NCBI GenBank assembly: GCA_947459875.1
Contig: CANHFG010000013.1
Span: 1-40,729 of the forward strand
Direction of reading: 5' to 3'
Source of the DNA: Ignavibacteria bacterium
Lineage (GTDB): Bacteria; Bacteroidota; Ignavibacteria; Kapaibacteriales; Kapaibacteriaceae
DNA length: 40,729 nt
The notes under the pieces were generated by a model, which ran no database searches, was not told the DNA's origin, and worked only from the letters and a program-made list of their open reading frames with translations. Below are positions 7,745-17,475 of the stretch, piece by piece. The number at the start of each line of letters is the position of its first letter. Position 1 is the stretch's first letter. Position numbers and translations under genes: made by a program.

Positions 7745-8344
7745 ATGCGTACAGACAGACCAAATCTTGATCGAGCACGCGAGGTTACCCGTCGCGTCGG
7801 CCCCGTGTCCATGGCCACCGGCGTCGTTACCATCGCGCTTTCTTTGGCTGTTCTCGGCACGCCGCTGGCACATGCTCAGCCCCTTGCCCTTGGTCTTGTG
7901 ATGGTCCTCTTCGGATGGGCCGCCTATGCGCGTACGGAGAGTCCTGCGGGACGTCTTGCCCAGTGGGGTGTGACGCTGACCTTCGCCTCAGGGGGCGTGT
8001 GGAGTCTGCTGCAATGGGTGCCCATCATCTGGGGCTCGCATCATGCCAGCGCGGGAGATAACCTGCAGCTGATCGCGATCTGGCTGACCATGGGGCCGGC
8101 TCTGTTCGTGCCCGGCTTGCTGGCCGCCATCCGACCCGGGTGGACGCCGCTGATCGTGATCCCAGCGATCGTTTCACTGGCCTTCGCCGCTACAGCCGGT
8201 TTTGCCCTGGCAGCCATCGGAGGTCTGCCGGGCGTTGGACCCTTCAGCACGGTAGAAACGATCATCGCCGCCAGCCTGTCGGCCGTCCATGGCGCGTTTC
8301 TGGCTACAGCAGCACGCCACGCAAGAGCAGCGTGGCAATCGTAA
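7745..8344 (+). CDS. Multi-pass membrane protein of unknown function
   Basis: The 199-residue protein has an N-terminal charged segment (about 1-18) and roughly six hydrophobic stretches (about 22-40, 46-62, 75-95, 108-128, 133-160 and 168-190), so it is probably an inner-membrane protein. I do not recognise a family or any catalytic motif. It starts 18 bases after feoB on the same strand and is likely co-transcribed with it, which hints at but does not prove a link to iron uptake. Its 3' end overlaps that of mgtE by 41 bases on the opposite strand. Confidence 0.75.
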   Translation: MRTDRPNLDRAREVTRRVGPVSMATGVVTIALSLAVLGTPLAHAQPLALGLVMVLFGWAAYARTESPAGRLAQWGVTLTFASGGVWSLLQWVPIIWGSHHASAGDNLQLIAIWLTMGPALFVPGLLAAIRPGWTPLIVIPAIVSLAFAATAGFALAAIGGLPGVGPFSTVETIIAASLSAVHGAFLATAARHARAAWQS

Positions 8345-9683
8345 AGTAAATGATGATCCCCGTCACGTCACTGAACGTGGCAACGAACGGCGCGCTCGAT
8401 GCTGCAGGGTCAAAACCAAGACGTTTCATCAGCAGTGGAAGCATCGAGCCGGCCAGCGTACCGGCCATGACGATGCCCACGAGGGAGATGGCGATCACCG
8501 TAGCGATAAGGGGCGTGGTGGACGGGTTGTACGTGCCATCCATAGACTGACCGATCATGATCCGGGCAAAGCCAAGTACGCCTAGGATCACACCCAGAAC
8601 GAACCCTGCCGCAAGCTCACGACGCATGATCTGCCACCAGTCAGAGAGTGTCACCTCGCCGAGCGCCAGAGCACGCACAATAAGCGTAGCGGCCTGAGAA
8701 CCGGAGTTGCCGCCGGAGGAGATGATAAGAGGCAGAAACAGCGCGAGGATCACGGCACTGTCGATGGTCGACTCAAAGGCCGACATCGCCGTGGCGGTAA
8801 GGAAGCCCCCTACAAAGAGCACGACAAGCCACGTGGCGCGCTTGCGGATGAGTTCGCCCAGAGGCACGTCGATGTAGGTGTCATCAAGCGCCTGCACGGC
8901 ACCGAACTTCTGCATCTCTTCCGTGGCCTGCTCTTCGGCAATATCCAGAACGTCGTCAAGCGTCACAATGCCGAGCAGCTTGTTGTCGATGTCCACTACG
9001 GGCAGCGCAAAGCGGTCCGTACGCTTGAACTCCGTCACGGCCGACTCCTGATCGTCCGTTGCCAGGAGCGACTCAAACCGATGGTCCATGATCTCGGCGA
9101 TCTTCCTATCGGCCGGAGCCAGCAGCACTTCACGGATGTGAATGTCGTCGAGCAGTGTTCCGTGCTCGGTCACATAGACGTAGTTGAGCGTCTCGGAATC
9201 CTTGCCGTAGTTGCGGATGTGATCAAGTGCCTGCTGCACGGACCAGTGCTTTTTTACGATCACGTAATCCGGCGTCATCAGACGTCCGACAGAGTCCTCG
9301 GGCCAGTTCAGCAGCGCCAGTGCAACGGCACGCTCCTCAACGCTCAGCGAGTTGATGAGCTCCGACACGACGTTGCCCGGCAGGTCTTCGAAGAGCTGTG
9401 TTCGGTCGTCGGGCGACATTTCATTGAGCAGCGCGCCGACTTCTTCGCGGGCCATATCATGCAGCAGTTCCTGCTGCGTATCGAAATCGCAATAGGAGAA
9501 GGTCTCGGCCGCTACGTGCTTGGGCAGCAGGCGGAACACCACCACGCGACTTTCCTCGCGTAGCCCCGCGACAAGGTCAGCAAGTTCAACCGCATCCCAC
9601 TCGATGCACACCTCGCGAATGGTCGCAAAATCGCGCGCGGCCACAAGCTGTTCTATCTCGGGTGCAAGGAGTGTACCAACCAT
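8304..9683 (-). CDS. mgtE: MgtE-family magnesium channel/transporter
   Basis: The 459-residue protein has the full MgtE architecture. A superhelical N domain (about 1-125; repeats such as MSPDDRTQLFEDLPGNVVSELI) is followed by two CBS domains (about 130-260, with LMTPDYVIV and GIVTLDDVLDIAEEQATEEMQ) and a five-helix channel domain (about 285-459, with LPLIISSGGNSGSQAATLIVRALALGE, the Mg-pore signature, and a final helix region containing DPAASSAPFVATFSDVTG). It imports Mg(II), gated by cytosolic Mg(II). It starts 24 bases after the last gene of the ABC exporter run on the same strand, so read-through is likely. No Mg riboswitch is visible in that gap. Confidence 0.95.
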   Translation of the reverse strand: MVGTLLAPEIEQLVAARDFATIREVCIEWDAVELADLVAGLREESRVVVFRLLPKHVAAETFSYCDFDTQQELLHDMAREEVGALLNEMSPDDRTQLFEDLPGNVVSELINSLSVEERAVALALLNWPEDSVGRLMTPDYVIVKKHWSVQQALDHIRNYGKDSETLNYVYVTEHGTLLDDIHIREVLLAPADRKIAEIMDHRFESLLATDDQESAVTEFKRTDRFALPVVDIDNKLLGIVTLDDVLDIAEEQATEEMQKFGAVQALDDTYIDVPLGELIRKRATWLVVLFVGGFLTATAMSAFESTIDSAVILALFLPLIISSGGNSGSQAATLIVRALALGEVTLSDWWQIMRRELAAGFVLGVILGVLGFARIMIGQSMDGTYNPSTTPLIATVIAISLVGIVMAGTLAGSMLPLLMKRLGFDPAASSAPFVATFSDVTGIIIYFTIATLLLRGVLL

Positions 9684-9707
9684 GCGGCAAGTTACGAGTG
9701 CCGCCTC

Positions 9708-10952
9708 TTACTCGTACCGCAGCGCCTCGATAGGGTCGAGATTTGCTGCACGCCACGCCGGATAGGTCCCGAAGGCCAGACCGATTACGGTGCAGATAAT
9801 GACGCTGAAGATCACCGTCGTGGTCGGGAACACGTACGCTATAGCCGGGCTGCTGGCACGCAGAAGCTCGGTTACGCCCCATGATGCGGCCAGGCCGCCA
9901 AGCACGCCGATGATGCCACCGAATTGACAGAGTGTAATGCTCTCAATCAGGAATTGGCGAATGATCCAGCGCCTACGCGCTCCGAGTGCCTTGCGCACGC
10001 CGATCTCACGCGTGCGTTCCTTCACGCTAACAAGCATCATGTTCATGATGCCGATGCCGGCCGCGATCAATGCTCCAAGGCCACTGATCCAGGCCACGAC
10101 GAGCAGCGCGGTGGAGAACCCTGAAAACTGTCCCGTGAGAGCATCGTTGGCATCGATCTCAAAGTTGTTCTGCTCCCACGGCTTTACACCTCGCAGGGCG
10201 CGCATGATGCCGGTGGCCTCATCCATGGTCTCGGCCAGCATGGGCTTGTTGATGGCCTTCACCGAGATGTCGACGCTGGCGTCCCACTCCCACGTGTAAT
10301 ACTTGTTAAAGACGCTGATCGGGATCAGCACACGGTTGTCCTGACTCTGTCCCATGACGCCCCCTTTACGTGTCAGGACACCGATGACCTGAAAGGTCTG
10401 GTTCTTGAGCGTGATCAGCTTGCCGACGGGGTTGCCCCTTGGAAAGAGCGAACCAACAACGTCTTCTCCGATGATGGCCACGGGACGGGAGGTGGCGACC
10501 TCTGACTCCGTGATGGGACGTCCGGAGGATACCGAGACAGCGTTGACTGTGAAATACATGTCGTCGATGCCAATGAGCGTCACGTCGGGATTGGTCGATT
10601 GCTCGCCAGCCTTGACTGTGAAGCCGGGATTCTCGTTGCTGATGGTGATCATATGCGTTGTGGCCATCCGCTCCCGAAACTCCTTGGCCTGCATGTACGT
10701 GATGTTCTTGCGTCGACGCATCTTCGCCCAGTTCGTACCGAAGTTTATCGAAGGCGTCCGCTGAATAAGCAGGGAGTTCTCTCCGAGGTCGGCCAGCTGA
10801 CTCGTCACGGCGCGCTCGAGCGTTTGCATGATCGAGGTTGCCGCAATGATGGCAAACACCCCGATGGCGATACTCAGCAGCGTCAGCCCTGATCGCAACT
10901 TCTGAGAGCGGACGGCATCAACGGCAATGGAGACCGATTCAAGGGCGTTCAT
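9708..10952 (-). CDS. MacB/FtsX-type ABC exporter permease (second copy of pair)
   Basis: The 414-residue protein has an N-terminal helix (about 20-45), a large periplasmic MacB_PCD domain (about 45-270, with GENSLLIQRTPS and PVAIIGEDVVGSLFPRGNPVGK) and three C-terminal FtsX helices (about 285-405), ending LDPIEALRYE as in MacB/LolC-type permeases. It has no ATPase domain; the ATPase is the separate protein encoded upstream. It overlaps the paralogous permease gene by 4 bases (ATGA). The pair probably forms a heterodimer working with the MacA-like adaptor and TolC, as a mechanotransmission exporter of lipophilic or peptide substrates (inferred). Confidence 0.9.
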   Translation of the reverse strand: MNALESVSIAVDAVRSQKLRSGLTLLSIAIGVFAIIAATSIMQTLERAVTSQLADLGENSLLIQRTPSINFGTNWAKMRRRKNITYMQAKEFRERMATTHMITISNENPGFTVKAGEQSTNPDVTLIGIDDMYFTVNAVSVSSGRPITESEVATSRPVAIIGEDVVGSLFPRGNPVGKLITLKNQTFQVIGVLTRKGGVMGQSQDNRVLIPISVFNKYYTWEWDASVDISVKAINKPMLAETMDEATGIMRALRGVKPWEQNNFEIDANDALTGQFSGFSTALLVVAWISGLGALIAAGIGIMNMMLVSVKERTREIGVRKALGARRRWIIRQFLIESITLCQFGGIIGVLGGLAASWGVTELLRASSPAIAYVFPTTTVIFSVIICTVIGLAFGTYPAWRAANLDPIEALRYE

Positions 10953-12211
10953 TGCTCGTACCTCAAGGCTTCGACAGGGTCGAGTCGCGAGGCCTTGATC
11001 GCCGGAAGCAGGCCGGCCAGCAGACCAACAACGATCGACACGCCGACGGCGATCATCAGCAGATCAAGCGGGATCAGGGGGCTGACCACCGACGCCCAGT
11101 CCTGCTCAAGCAGGTCCACGGCAATGTAGCGTGCTGAGCCGACGATCAGCTGGGCAAACGGAAAGGCGATCAGTGCGCCGATGACACACAGCAGCGACGA
11201 CTCGATGAGGAACTGCAACAGGATAGAGTTGCGACGAGCGCCGATGGCCTTGCGCACGCCGATCTCCTTCGTGCGTTCGGTAACCGACACATACATGATG
11301 TTCATGATGCCGATCGAGCCCACGATAAAGGCCAGGATCGTAAGACCCATTCCAACGATCCAGATGCCGATACGGATGTTCTTTACCTGCTCGTCAAAGG
11401 CCTGAGTTTCATTGATCGAAAAATCATCGACCGCCCCGGGAGGCACGCTACGGATGGCGCGCATGTGTCCAATGGCCTCCGTGCGGACAATGTCGAGCAT
11501 GCGCTCGCTCCCGGACTTGATTCCCACCGAAACGCTGCGTTCGAAAAGTCCCACCGTGGAGCGAAACGACTCCAGCGGGATGACCACCTGATTATCGACA
11601 AAGTCCATGAACAGAAACCCGCGCTTGGCGATCACGCCAATGATGCGATAGGGTTCAGAGATGATCTTGATGGTCTGTCCGATAGGATCTTCACCGGGGA
11701 AAAGCCCCTTTGCGACGCCCTCTCCCAGCACGACAACCTTGGCGCCATGGTAATCTTCGATCGATGTGAAGAAGCGTCCACTGCTGAGCTCGGCCGAAGA
11801 GGTCTGACCGTACTCGTTGGTGGTACCCAGGATGCCGCAGCGCAGACTTGTGTTGTTACGTACCACGGAACCACTCCAGAGACGCACCACGGGCATGACG
11901 CATTCGGCAGACTCCATGCGTGAAGCCAGTAGCTGCGCCTGCTGCAGGGTAATATCCTTGCGGGCTTCCATCAGCCGCCAGTTGCCGCCGCCGCTCCAGC
12001 TCCACTTGTCTATGTAGAGCATGTCCTTACCCATGATCGAGATCGCCTGCTCCCACACAGCGTCCAGTCCACCAATGGTCCAGCCCATCACAACAACAAG
12101 CACGACACCGACGACCACTCCGGATGTCGTCAGGATGGAGCGCAGAAGGTTCATGCGCAGCGACTCAATGGCGATGCGGATCGATTCGGCGATCTCCGTA
12201 GACCTACGCAT
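10949..12211 (-). CDS. MacB/FtsX-type ABC exporter permease (first copy of pair)
   Basis: The 420-residue protein is paralogous to the next permease. It has one N-terminal membrane helix (about 22-46, [20 protein letters not shown]), a MacB_PCD periplasmic domain with [20 protein letters not shown], and three C-terminal FtsX helices including [20 protein letters not shown] and ending [10 protein letters not shown]. It is encoded between the ATPase gene (8-base overlap) and the second permease (4-base overlap). Two distinct permeases instead of one MacB suggest a heterodimeric channel. Substrate unknown. The motif AGGGGGCTGACC falls within it at 11076-11087. Confidence 0.9.
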   Translation of the reverse strand: MRRSTEIAESIRIAIESLRMNLLRSILTTSGVVVGVVLVVVMGWTIGGLDAVWEQAISIMGKDMLYIDKWSWSGGGNWRLMEARKDITLQQAQLLASRMESAECVMPVVRLWSGSVVRNNTSLRCGILGTTNEYGQTSSAELSSGRFFTSIEDYHGAKVVVLGEGVAKGLFPGEDPIGQTIKIISEPYRIIGVIAKRGFLFMDFVDNQVVIPLESFRSTVGLFERSVSVGIKSGSERMLDIVRTEAIGHMRAIRSVPPGAVDDFSINETQAFDEQVKNIRIGIWIVGMGLTILAFIVGSIGIMNIMYVSVTERTKEIGVRKAIGARRNSILLQFLIESSLLCVIGALIAFPFAQLIVGSARYIAVDLLEQDWASVVSPLIPLDLLMIAVGVSIVVGLLAGLLPAIKASRLDPVEALRYEQ

Positions 12212-12899
12212 CAGGGTTCACCGTGTCGGATTCAATACGTCCGTCGCGCAGCCGGATGATGCGCCTGGCGTGACGCGCGACATCCTCTTCGTGCGTAACG
12301 AGGATCACCGTGTTTCCTGCTTCCCAGAGATGCCGGAACAGCGCCATGATGTCGTGTCCGGTCTTCGTATCCAGATTACCGGTTGGCTCATCGGCAAGGA
12401 TAATGGAGGGGGCTGTGACGATCGCGCGCGCAATCGCTACGCGCTGACGCTGTCCGCCCGAGAGTTCGTTGGGCTTATGCGTCATACGATCGGTCAGATT
12501 CACCTGTTCGAGTGCGCGTGTTGCGCGATCATGACGTTCAGTTTTGCTCACACCACTGTAGACAAGCGGTAACTCCACGTTCTGCAGAGCTGTTGCACGA
12601 GGCAGGAGATTAAAGGTCTGAAACACAAAACCGATCTCGCGATTGCGGATCTCAGCCAGATCGTCATCGGTCATCTCACGCACGTCTTCGCCGTTGAAGT
12701 AGTAGGTGCCGGAGGTTGGCGTATCAAGACATCCCAGCATATTCATCAGCGTCGACTTACCCGAACCGCTCGGCCCCATGATCGCTACGTACTCATTCGA
12801 CCCGATCGTGACCGACACATCGCGAAGTGCGTACACTTCCTCGCCACCCATCTCATAGCACTTTACGAGGTTGGATATCTCGATAATGGGGTGACTCAT
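12204..12899 (-). CDS. LolD/MacB-type ABC transporter ATP-binding protein
   Basis: The 231-residue protein is a single nucleotide-binding domain with Walker [10 protein letters not shown] (42-50), Q-loop FQTFNLL (about 94), signature LSGGQ (146-150), Walker B ILADEP (ending D170-E171) and the H-loop histidine in VTHEED (H203). The family (LolCDE, MacB, FtsE) powers type VII ABC exporters on the cytoplasmic face. Its start overlaps the adaptor gene end by 4 bases and its end overlaps the first permease by 8, fixing it in this operon. It would serve both permeases. Confidence 0.95.
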   Translation of the reverse strand: MSHPIIEISNLVKCYEMGGEEVYALRDVSVTIGSNEYVAIMGPSGSGKSTLMNMLGCLDTPTSGTYYFNGEDVREMTDDDLAEIRNREIGFVFQTFNLLPRATALQNVELPLVYSGVSKTERHDRATRALEQVNLTDRMTHKPNELSGGQRQRVAIARAIVTAPSIILADEPTGNLDTKTGHDIMALFRHLWEAGNTVILVTHEEDVARHARRIIRLRDGRIESDTVNPDA

Positions 12900-14188
12900 T
12901 GATCCTGCCTCATCGAGCGGTAGCGCTCACGTCGTGCTGCAGGATCTTCGACCGTGACCTTGGCGCCCGGCGTGAGGATCTTGCTGATTGCCTCGTAAGG
13001 GCTGCTTACGACGCGGTCGCCAACCTTCAGTCCGTCGATGACCTCAATGTACCCTTCATCGCTGATGCCCGTCGTAACGGTGCGGGCCGCTACCGTGCCG
13101 CCATTCACCACCCAGACGATGCTCTGTGGACGCTTGGACTTTGCAGCAACCGGCTTACGCTCGGTCTTGCGATAGTCCTCCTCGGCAGGCGCGGCCGTCA
13201 TGGCATCCTGCTGCATCGTCACCGATTGGATCGGCACGGCCATCACATTCGTTTTCGTATCGGTCTCAATGTCCACCGAACAGGACATGCCCGGACGCAT
13301 CCGATGCTCCGGGTCGATGATGCGGATTCGTACCTGGAAGTTGACGACTTCTTCCTGCGTGCCTTGACCCGATACAAGCGGCGAGTGAGAGATCTCATAG
13401 ACAAGGCCGCGAAGCTCGATGTTTGGAAGCGCGTCGACCTTGATCCGTGCCGTATCGCCGATCTTGATCTGTGCCACGTCGTTCTCGTCGACCTGGACCC
13501 AGGCATTCATCGTTGACAGATCGGCGATGCGCAGGATCTCTGTACCCTGCATCTGGGCCGTGCCGACGACCTTTTCGCCGAGTTCGACGCCCAGATACGT
13601 AACAATGCCAGACATCGGAGCCGTGATCGTGGTGCGTTCGACGTTGACCTGTGTTTCCCGCAGAGCCCCCTTGGCGCGCTCGTAATCGGCCTGCGTCTGC
13701 GCCAGACGTCCTGCAGCGGTCTGAAATGCGGCACTGGCTCGGTCAAAGTCTTCGCGTGACGAGAATTGTTTCTTGTAAAGTTCGGTGATGCGCTTAAGAT
13801 CGGCCTCCGAACGGTCATACTCGGCCTTTGCCATGGTAATGGCCATGCGGGATGCTTCGGCTGCGGCACGCGTCTGCACGAGCATGGACTGCATCATGTC
13901 CGGTCGGATGCGCACAAGGACCTGGCCGTTCCTGACGGTGTCGCCATCACGTACGCCGAGATAGACGATCTCGCCACTGGCCTCAGAGGACATCTTCACC
14001 ATGACCTCGGGCTGCAGTTTGCCGATGGCGCTGACGCTTTGCGTGATCGAGCGCGTGGCCACCGGTTCGACGCTGACGAGCGTTGGATCCTCCGTGCGGT
14101 TGGAGATCGTCCAGACCATCGCACCGATGAAGGCCAGCAGAATGATGATGATGACGATGAGCAGACGTCTGCGGGATTTCTTGGCCAT
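12896..14188 (-). CDS. MacA/HlyD-type periplasmic adaptor protein
   Basis: The 430-residue protein is anchored by an N-terminal helix (about 7-26, [18 protein letters not shown]). It has a lipoyl/barrel-sandwich half motif ([22 protein letters not shown]), an alpha-hairpin coiled coil (about 100-190, ending with [19 protein letters not shown] and repeats), the second lipoyl half ([21 protein letters not shown]), a beta barrel and a membrane-proximal domain. It would bridge the inner-membrane ABC permeases and the TolC channel. AGGAGG lies 9 nt before ATG 14188, favouring it over GTG 14194, which would overlap the tolC stop. This clear Shine-Dalgarno shows that leadered genes in this genome can use one. 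Confidence 0.93.
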   Translation of the reverse strand: MAKKSRRRLLIVIIIILLAFIGAMVWTISNRTEDPTLVSVEPVATRSITQSVSAIGKLQPEVMVKMSSEASGEIVYLGVRDGDTVRNGQVLVRIRPDMMQSMLVQTRAAAEASRMAITMAKAEYDRSEADLKRITELYKKQFSSREDFDRASAAFQTAAGRLAQTQADYERAKGALRETQVNVERTTITAPMSGIVTYLGVELGEKVVGTAQMQGTEILRIADLSTMNAWVQVDENDVAQIKIGDTARIKVDALPNIELRGLVYEISHSPLVSGQGTQEEVVNFQVRIRIIDPEHRMRPGMSCSVDIETDTKTNVMAVPIQSVTMQQDAMTAAPAEEDYRKTERKPVAAKSKRPQSIVWVVNGGTVAARTVTTGISDEGYIEVIDGLKVGDRVVSSPYEAISKILTPGAKVTVEDPAARRERYRSMRQDQ

Positions 14189-14190
14189 GG

Positions 14191-15558
14191 TCACTTTCCT
14201 CCTGACGTGCCGGTTGCAAACTCGACGGCTGCAACGGCGGAATGATAGGCGTACACGGACGTAACGCGGTTGATCTGTGCCGTGATAAGCTGGTTGTTGG
14301 CGTTTTGCATTTCGATGAGTGTTGCCGCGCCCGCGTTAAATCGGTCGCGAGCGGCGTTGGCATTGTTGGTGGCAAACTTCACGGCCCTCGACGAAATGTC
14401 GACGCCTCGTTCGGCAAGCTCCAGCTGCGCAAATGCATTGCGCATATCCGTGCGGATCTGGTTTCGTACGCGCTCGGTCTCTAGCTCGTTCTGCGCTCGG
14501 GCCAGCTCGGCATCCGCCACTCGTGCCTGCGTCACAAACCTGTCGAAGAGCGGTACCTGAATGAAGAGTCCGGCAAAGACCTGACCCTGGCGGTCGAAGT
14601 CAGCGATCACGAAGTTTCTCCAGGTATATCCGCCGGATGCCGAGATCGTCGGGTAGTACCCCGAGCGCGCTCCGATGATCCCCTCGGCTGCGGCACGGGT
14701 ACGCTCAATGGCCGACTGAAGATCGGCACGACGTGACATGGTAGCCTCGGCAAGGTCCGACTCGGAGCCAAGCCTACGGCGGTACCCGGCAATGTCCGAC
14801 TCTGAAACATCGGATGGAACCGATGATTCCTCGATATCGATCTCCTGCATAGCGTCGATATTCATCACATTCAGCAGCTGTGCGCGTCCTGCGATGACGT
14901 CGTTCTCGGCCTGTACCAGAGCCACGTCAATGTTGCTGAGTTCGGTTTCCTGCGAGGTCACATCCTGCGAGCGCCCCACACCGACGTCAAAAAGTGCCCG
15001 CACTCGTTCGAGGGTGGCGGCGGCCATGGCACGGCTTTCGCGACGTGCATTCAGGATCTGCTTGCGGCGCAGCAGTTCGATGTACTGCCGGGTGATGGAA
15101 AAACGCGTCGCTGCCTTACTGAAGGTAATGTCGCTGGCCGTAGCATTCATCGTCAGCTTTGCTGCATCGAAGTCCGCCTCGCGCTGGAAGCCGTTGAACA
15201 GCGTCATGTTCATCGAGCCATTCAGTCCGTAGGTGTTGGGAAGGGGCTGTCCGGTCACAGGAACACCGTTGACGATCGAGAACTGCGGACGCAGGTTCGT
15301 TAGCTGGCGGTTGTAGTTCGCGTTCACGTCAACCGCAGGCAGGTATGCCCCGAAGGCAGCCGTGAGGCGCGATGCTGCCTGACTGGCAGAGGCCTGGGCA
15401 CGCCGGACGTCGATACTGCGTTCCAGGCCGATCTCGATGCACTCCTGCAGCGTCAGACGTCGCCCCGTGCTCATTCCCTGTGCCACGAGTGCGGCATGCA
15501 AAGACGCCAGAATGACAAGCACGGCGGCAGTTCGACAAAACAGACGATAGTATTTCAT
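14191..15558 (-). CDS. TolC-family outer-membrane efflux channel (first)
   Basis: The protein is 455 residues from ATG 15558 (GTG 15588 is an upstream alternative). A signal peptide ends near HAALVAQG, followed by two repeats of the outer-membrane efflux protein domain: long helices plus short strands, beginning LTLQECIEIGLERSIDVRRA and, in the second half, SESDLAEATMSRRADLQSAIER. It would form the trimeric outer-membrane duct for the MacA-ABC complex encoded directly after it; its stop is 2 bases before the adaptor ATG. A second TolC at the end of the window belongs to the RND system, so each pump carries its own channel. Confidence 0.93.
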   Translation of the reverse strand: MKYYRLFCRTAAVLVILASLHAALVAQGMSTGRRLTLQECIEIGLERSIDVRRAQASASQAASRLTAAFGAYLPAVDVNANYNRQLTNLRPQFSIVNGVPVTGQPLPNTYGLNGSMNMTLFNGFQREADFDAAKLTMNATASDITFSKAATRFSITRQYIELLRRKQILNARRESRAMAAATLERVRALFDVGVGRSQDVTSQETELSNIDVALVQAENDVIAGRAQLLNVMNIDAMQEIDIEESSVPSDVSESDIAGYRRRLGSESDLAEATMSRRADLQSAIERTRAAAEGIIGARSGYYPTISASGGYTWRNFVIADFDRQGQVFAGLFIQVPLFDRFVTQARVADAELARAQNELETERVRNQIRTDMRNAFAQLELAERGVDISSRAVKFATNNANAARDRFNAGAATLIEMQNANNQLITAQINRVTSVYAYHSAVAAVEFATGTSGGK

Positions 15559-15631
15559 GGGCAGACCAGGGTGATCAATGGCGAACACGACGGTTTTGAC
15601 ACGGGAAAGAGATTAGGGTTTCACCGTGCGG

Positions 15632-16597
15632 TCAGCGATTCCTTGGTCGTGCGCTCTTTTTCTTCTTGAGAGGGGGCGTGCTTACCGGCTCGGTACTCGC
15701 GGCAAGGCGCCAGCGCCGTGCGGGTTCCGGCGAGCGGAGCTCCAGCAGACTCATCGTCGACGTGACGTGATGTCGGCCTTCGGTGTTGCGGGACTGACCC
15801 GATTGGAGCCGGAAACGAACCTGCTGGATGACCGAACTCGAAAGGGGAATCTCCAGCCCCCTGTCCATAACAAGTCGACCATACTCAGCGATCGAGCCAA
15901 CGCTGGTAACGTTCAGGGTGGTATCTGGCACGTCCACACCACCAAATCCGGTAAGTGTATACTGGATCCATGAGGCCTTGCGTCCAAGCGTATCAAGCAG
16001 ATCGCCCACGCGCCACAATGCATGCTGTCGGATCTCCGGAGCCGGAATGCCGTTCTCCGGAACCACGATCGTATCATTCGATATCCAGCTCTGCTGCTGG
16101 CGTCCACACGACGTGTCGATGATCGGCAACCGAAGCGCCTGGTAGAGGCCGCCCGGACTGGCCATGGCCCGCGACGCGTCATCGATGCGGGCCGAAAGGC
16201 GTCTGCCGAGACTATCGATACTCAGCCGCATGACCCTGCGCATCCATGGGTGCGATGTCCGCTCTGACGAGTCGGTGCCACGCCATTGACGTTCACGGAA
16301 TGCTTCGATACGAAGCGTAAGATGATAGATGTCTCCGCTGACCGAGTCACAGACTATGCGCAGACCCTCAATGCGCCACTTCTCCATCGGATCGAAGCCG
16401 GGCACGATAATACTGTCGCGCGATTCGATCCGATACAGGAGCGTATCTGCCGCGGCAAACCGATATCGGTAGCAGATCGTGTCCTTGCCCAGGATGATCG
16501 GCTTACCACCCGGGCGAATCTGCATTTGCCCCTTGAGGCCGATGAGCGAGCCCGCCAGCAGGATCAGCACAAGAACGAATCGTTGCATGGTCATCAT
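15632..16597 (-). CDS. Exported protein of unknown function
   Basis: The 321-residue protein has a signal peptide (about 5-24, RFVLVLILLAGSLIGLKG) and a mostly beta-rich body with no recognised motif; three cysteines are spread through it. The C-terminus (about 295-321) is very basic and proline-rich (PLKKKKSARPRNR), unusual for a folded envelope protein. It follows another exported protein with a 4-base overlap and precedes the tolC gene by 73 bases, so it may be part of the same exporter operon. Both proteins share a general layout of soluble beta-rich exported proteins with Thr/Ser/Asp-rich strands. Function unknown. Confidence 0.7.
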   Translation of the reverse strand: MMTMQRFVLVLILLAGSLIGLKGQMQIRPGGKPIILGKDTICYRYRFAAADTLLYRIESRDSIIVPGFDPMEKWRIEGLRIVCDSVSGDIYHLTLRIEAFRERQWRGTDSSERTSHPWMRRVMRLSIDSLGRRLSARIDDASRAMASPGGLYQALRLPIIDTSCGRQQQSWISNDTIVVPENGIPAPEIRQHALWRVGDLLDTLGRKASWIQYTLTGFGGVDVPDTTLNVTSVGSIAEYGRLVMDRGLEIPLSSSVIQQVRFRLQSGQSRNTEGRHHVTSTMSLLELRSPEPARRWRLAASTEPVSTPPLKKKKSARPRNR

Positions 16598-17469
16598 CGC
16601 CGTGGTCGTTGCATGATGACAACTCGCATCCGGGCGTTGCTCGGCACCGCCAGTTCATCGGGGCCTCCGGCTGCTCTGAGGATCATCGAGTTGTGGAGTT
16701 CCACCTCGCTGCGAACCGGAAGGCCGGTCCGCGAATCGATCAACGCTCGGGTCTTCATGGTTCCATCGCCGGAGACGTCGATGTTCATTCCCGACACAGC
16801 AAGGCCGCCGCGAATGCGCATCGAAGATGACGTCCCTTCGACAACCCAGCATGAGTAACCAAGCGAGTCGACGATCGACATGAAGCGTTCTTCGAGTTCT
16901 ATTGTCGTAACGATCGATCCTTCGCCCTGCGGAGCCGGCATCGTATCGATCATCTCCGAGATCCATCGGTCACCGGGCCGCACGCGCTCCTTCGGAAACT
17001 GCATCACAATGCGGTCGAACACGCGCATGCCGCTGAGAATGGCAAGGTCGGCACCGTCGTTTCTATCGGAGAAGTTCAGTACCCTACCCGTTGGATCGCA
17101 GGTGACGGTAACGGTGAGCCCCTTGCCGGCGTTGCTGCGAAGAGCCGAATCCATGATCGGCATTCGCTCGTCCTGCCGCGTGGACGTACGTAGTCCACCA
17201 TTTTCCGAGGTGAATCGCAACGTGCTGCGTCCCAGGGTAACGTCCGTCACGGCGATGGACAGATCAAGGTCGCTCTTCACGGAGTTCGTCGACGTGCCGC
17301 CACCGACATCAACATCCTGTTCAAGGATGGAGCTGACGCTGTAGCGGTAGGTAGAGTTCGGTTTCAGCGACAGTCTCATCAGAACGTCATCATCCTGCAC
17401 CGCGGCCTGAAGTCCAAGCAGGGGGCCGGCACAGACAAAAACGATGATCGTGGGAACGATGACGTGCAT
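16594..17469 (-). CDS. Exported DUF6263-like protein of unknown function
   Basis: The protein is 291 residues from ATG 17469 (GTG 17475 abuts the bipA stop and is an alternative). A signal peptide (IVPTIIVFVCAGPLLGLQA) is followed by a beta-rich body. It opens with LSLKPNSTYRYSVSSILEQD, a pattern of large exported DUF6263-like proteins in Bacteroidota, and contains FPKERVRPGDRW and ALIDSRTGLPVRSEVEL later. I cannot assign a biochemical role. It lies immediately downstream of bipA and overlaps the next exported-protein gene by 4 bases, so the run from bipA to the exporter is probably one transcript. Confidence 0.7.
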   Translation of the reverse strand: MHVIVPTIIVFVCAGPLLGLQAAVQDDDVLMRLSLKPNSTYRYSVSSILEQDVDVGGGTSTNSVKSDLDLSIAVTDVTLGRSTLRFTSENGGLRTSTRQDERMPIMDSALRSNAGKGLTVTVTCDPTGRVLNFSDRNDGADLAILSGMRVFDRIVMQFPKERVRPGDRWISEMIDTMPAPQGEGSIVTTIELEERFMSIVDSLGYSCWVVEGTSSSMRIRGGLAVSGMNIDVSGDGTMKTRALIDSRTGLPVRSEVELHNSMILRAAGGPDELAVPSNARMRVVIMQRPRR

Positions 17470-17475
17470 AAGCAC

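Noticed and set aside
9684-9707. Magnesium riboswitch upstream of mgtE
   Set aside because: Only 24 bases separate mgtE from the upstream permease gene, too short for a known Mg riboswitch.
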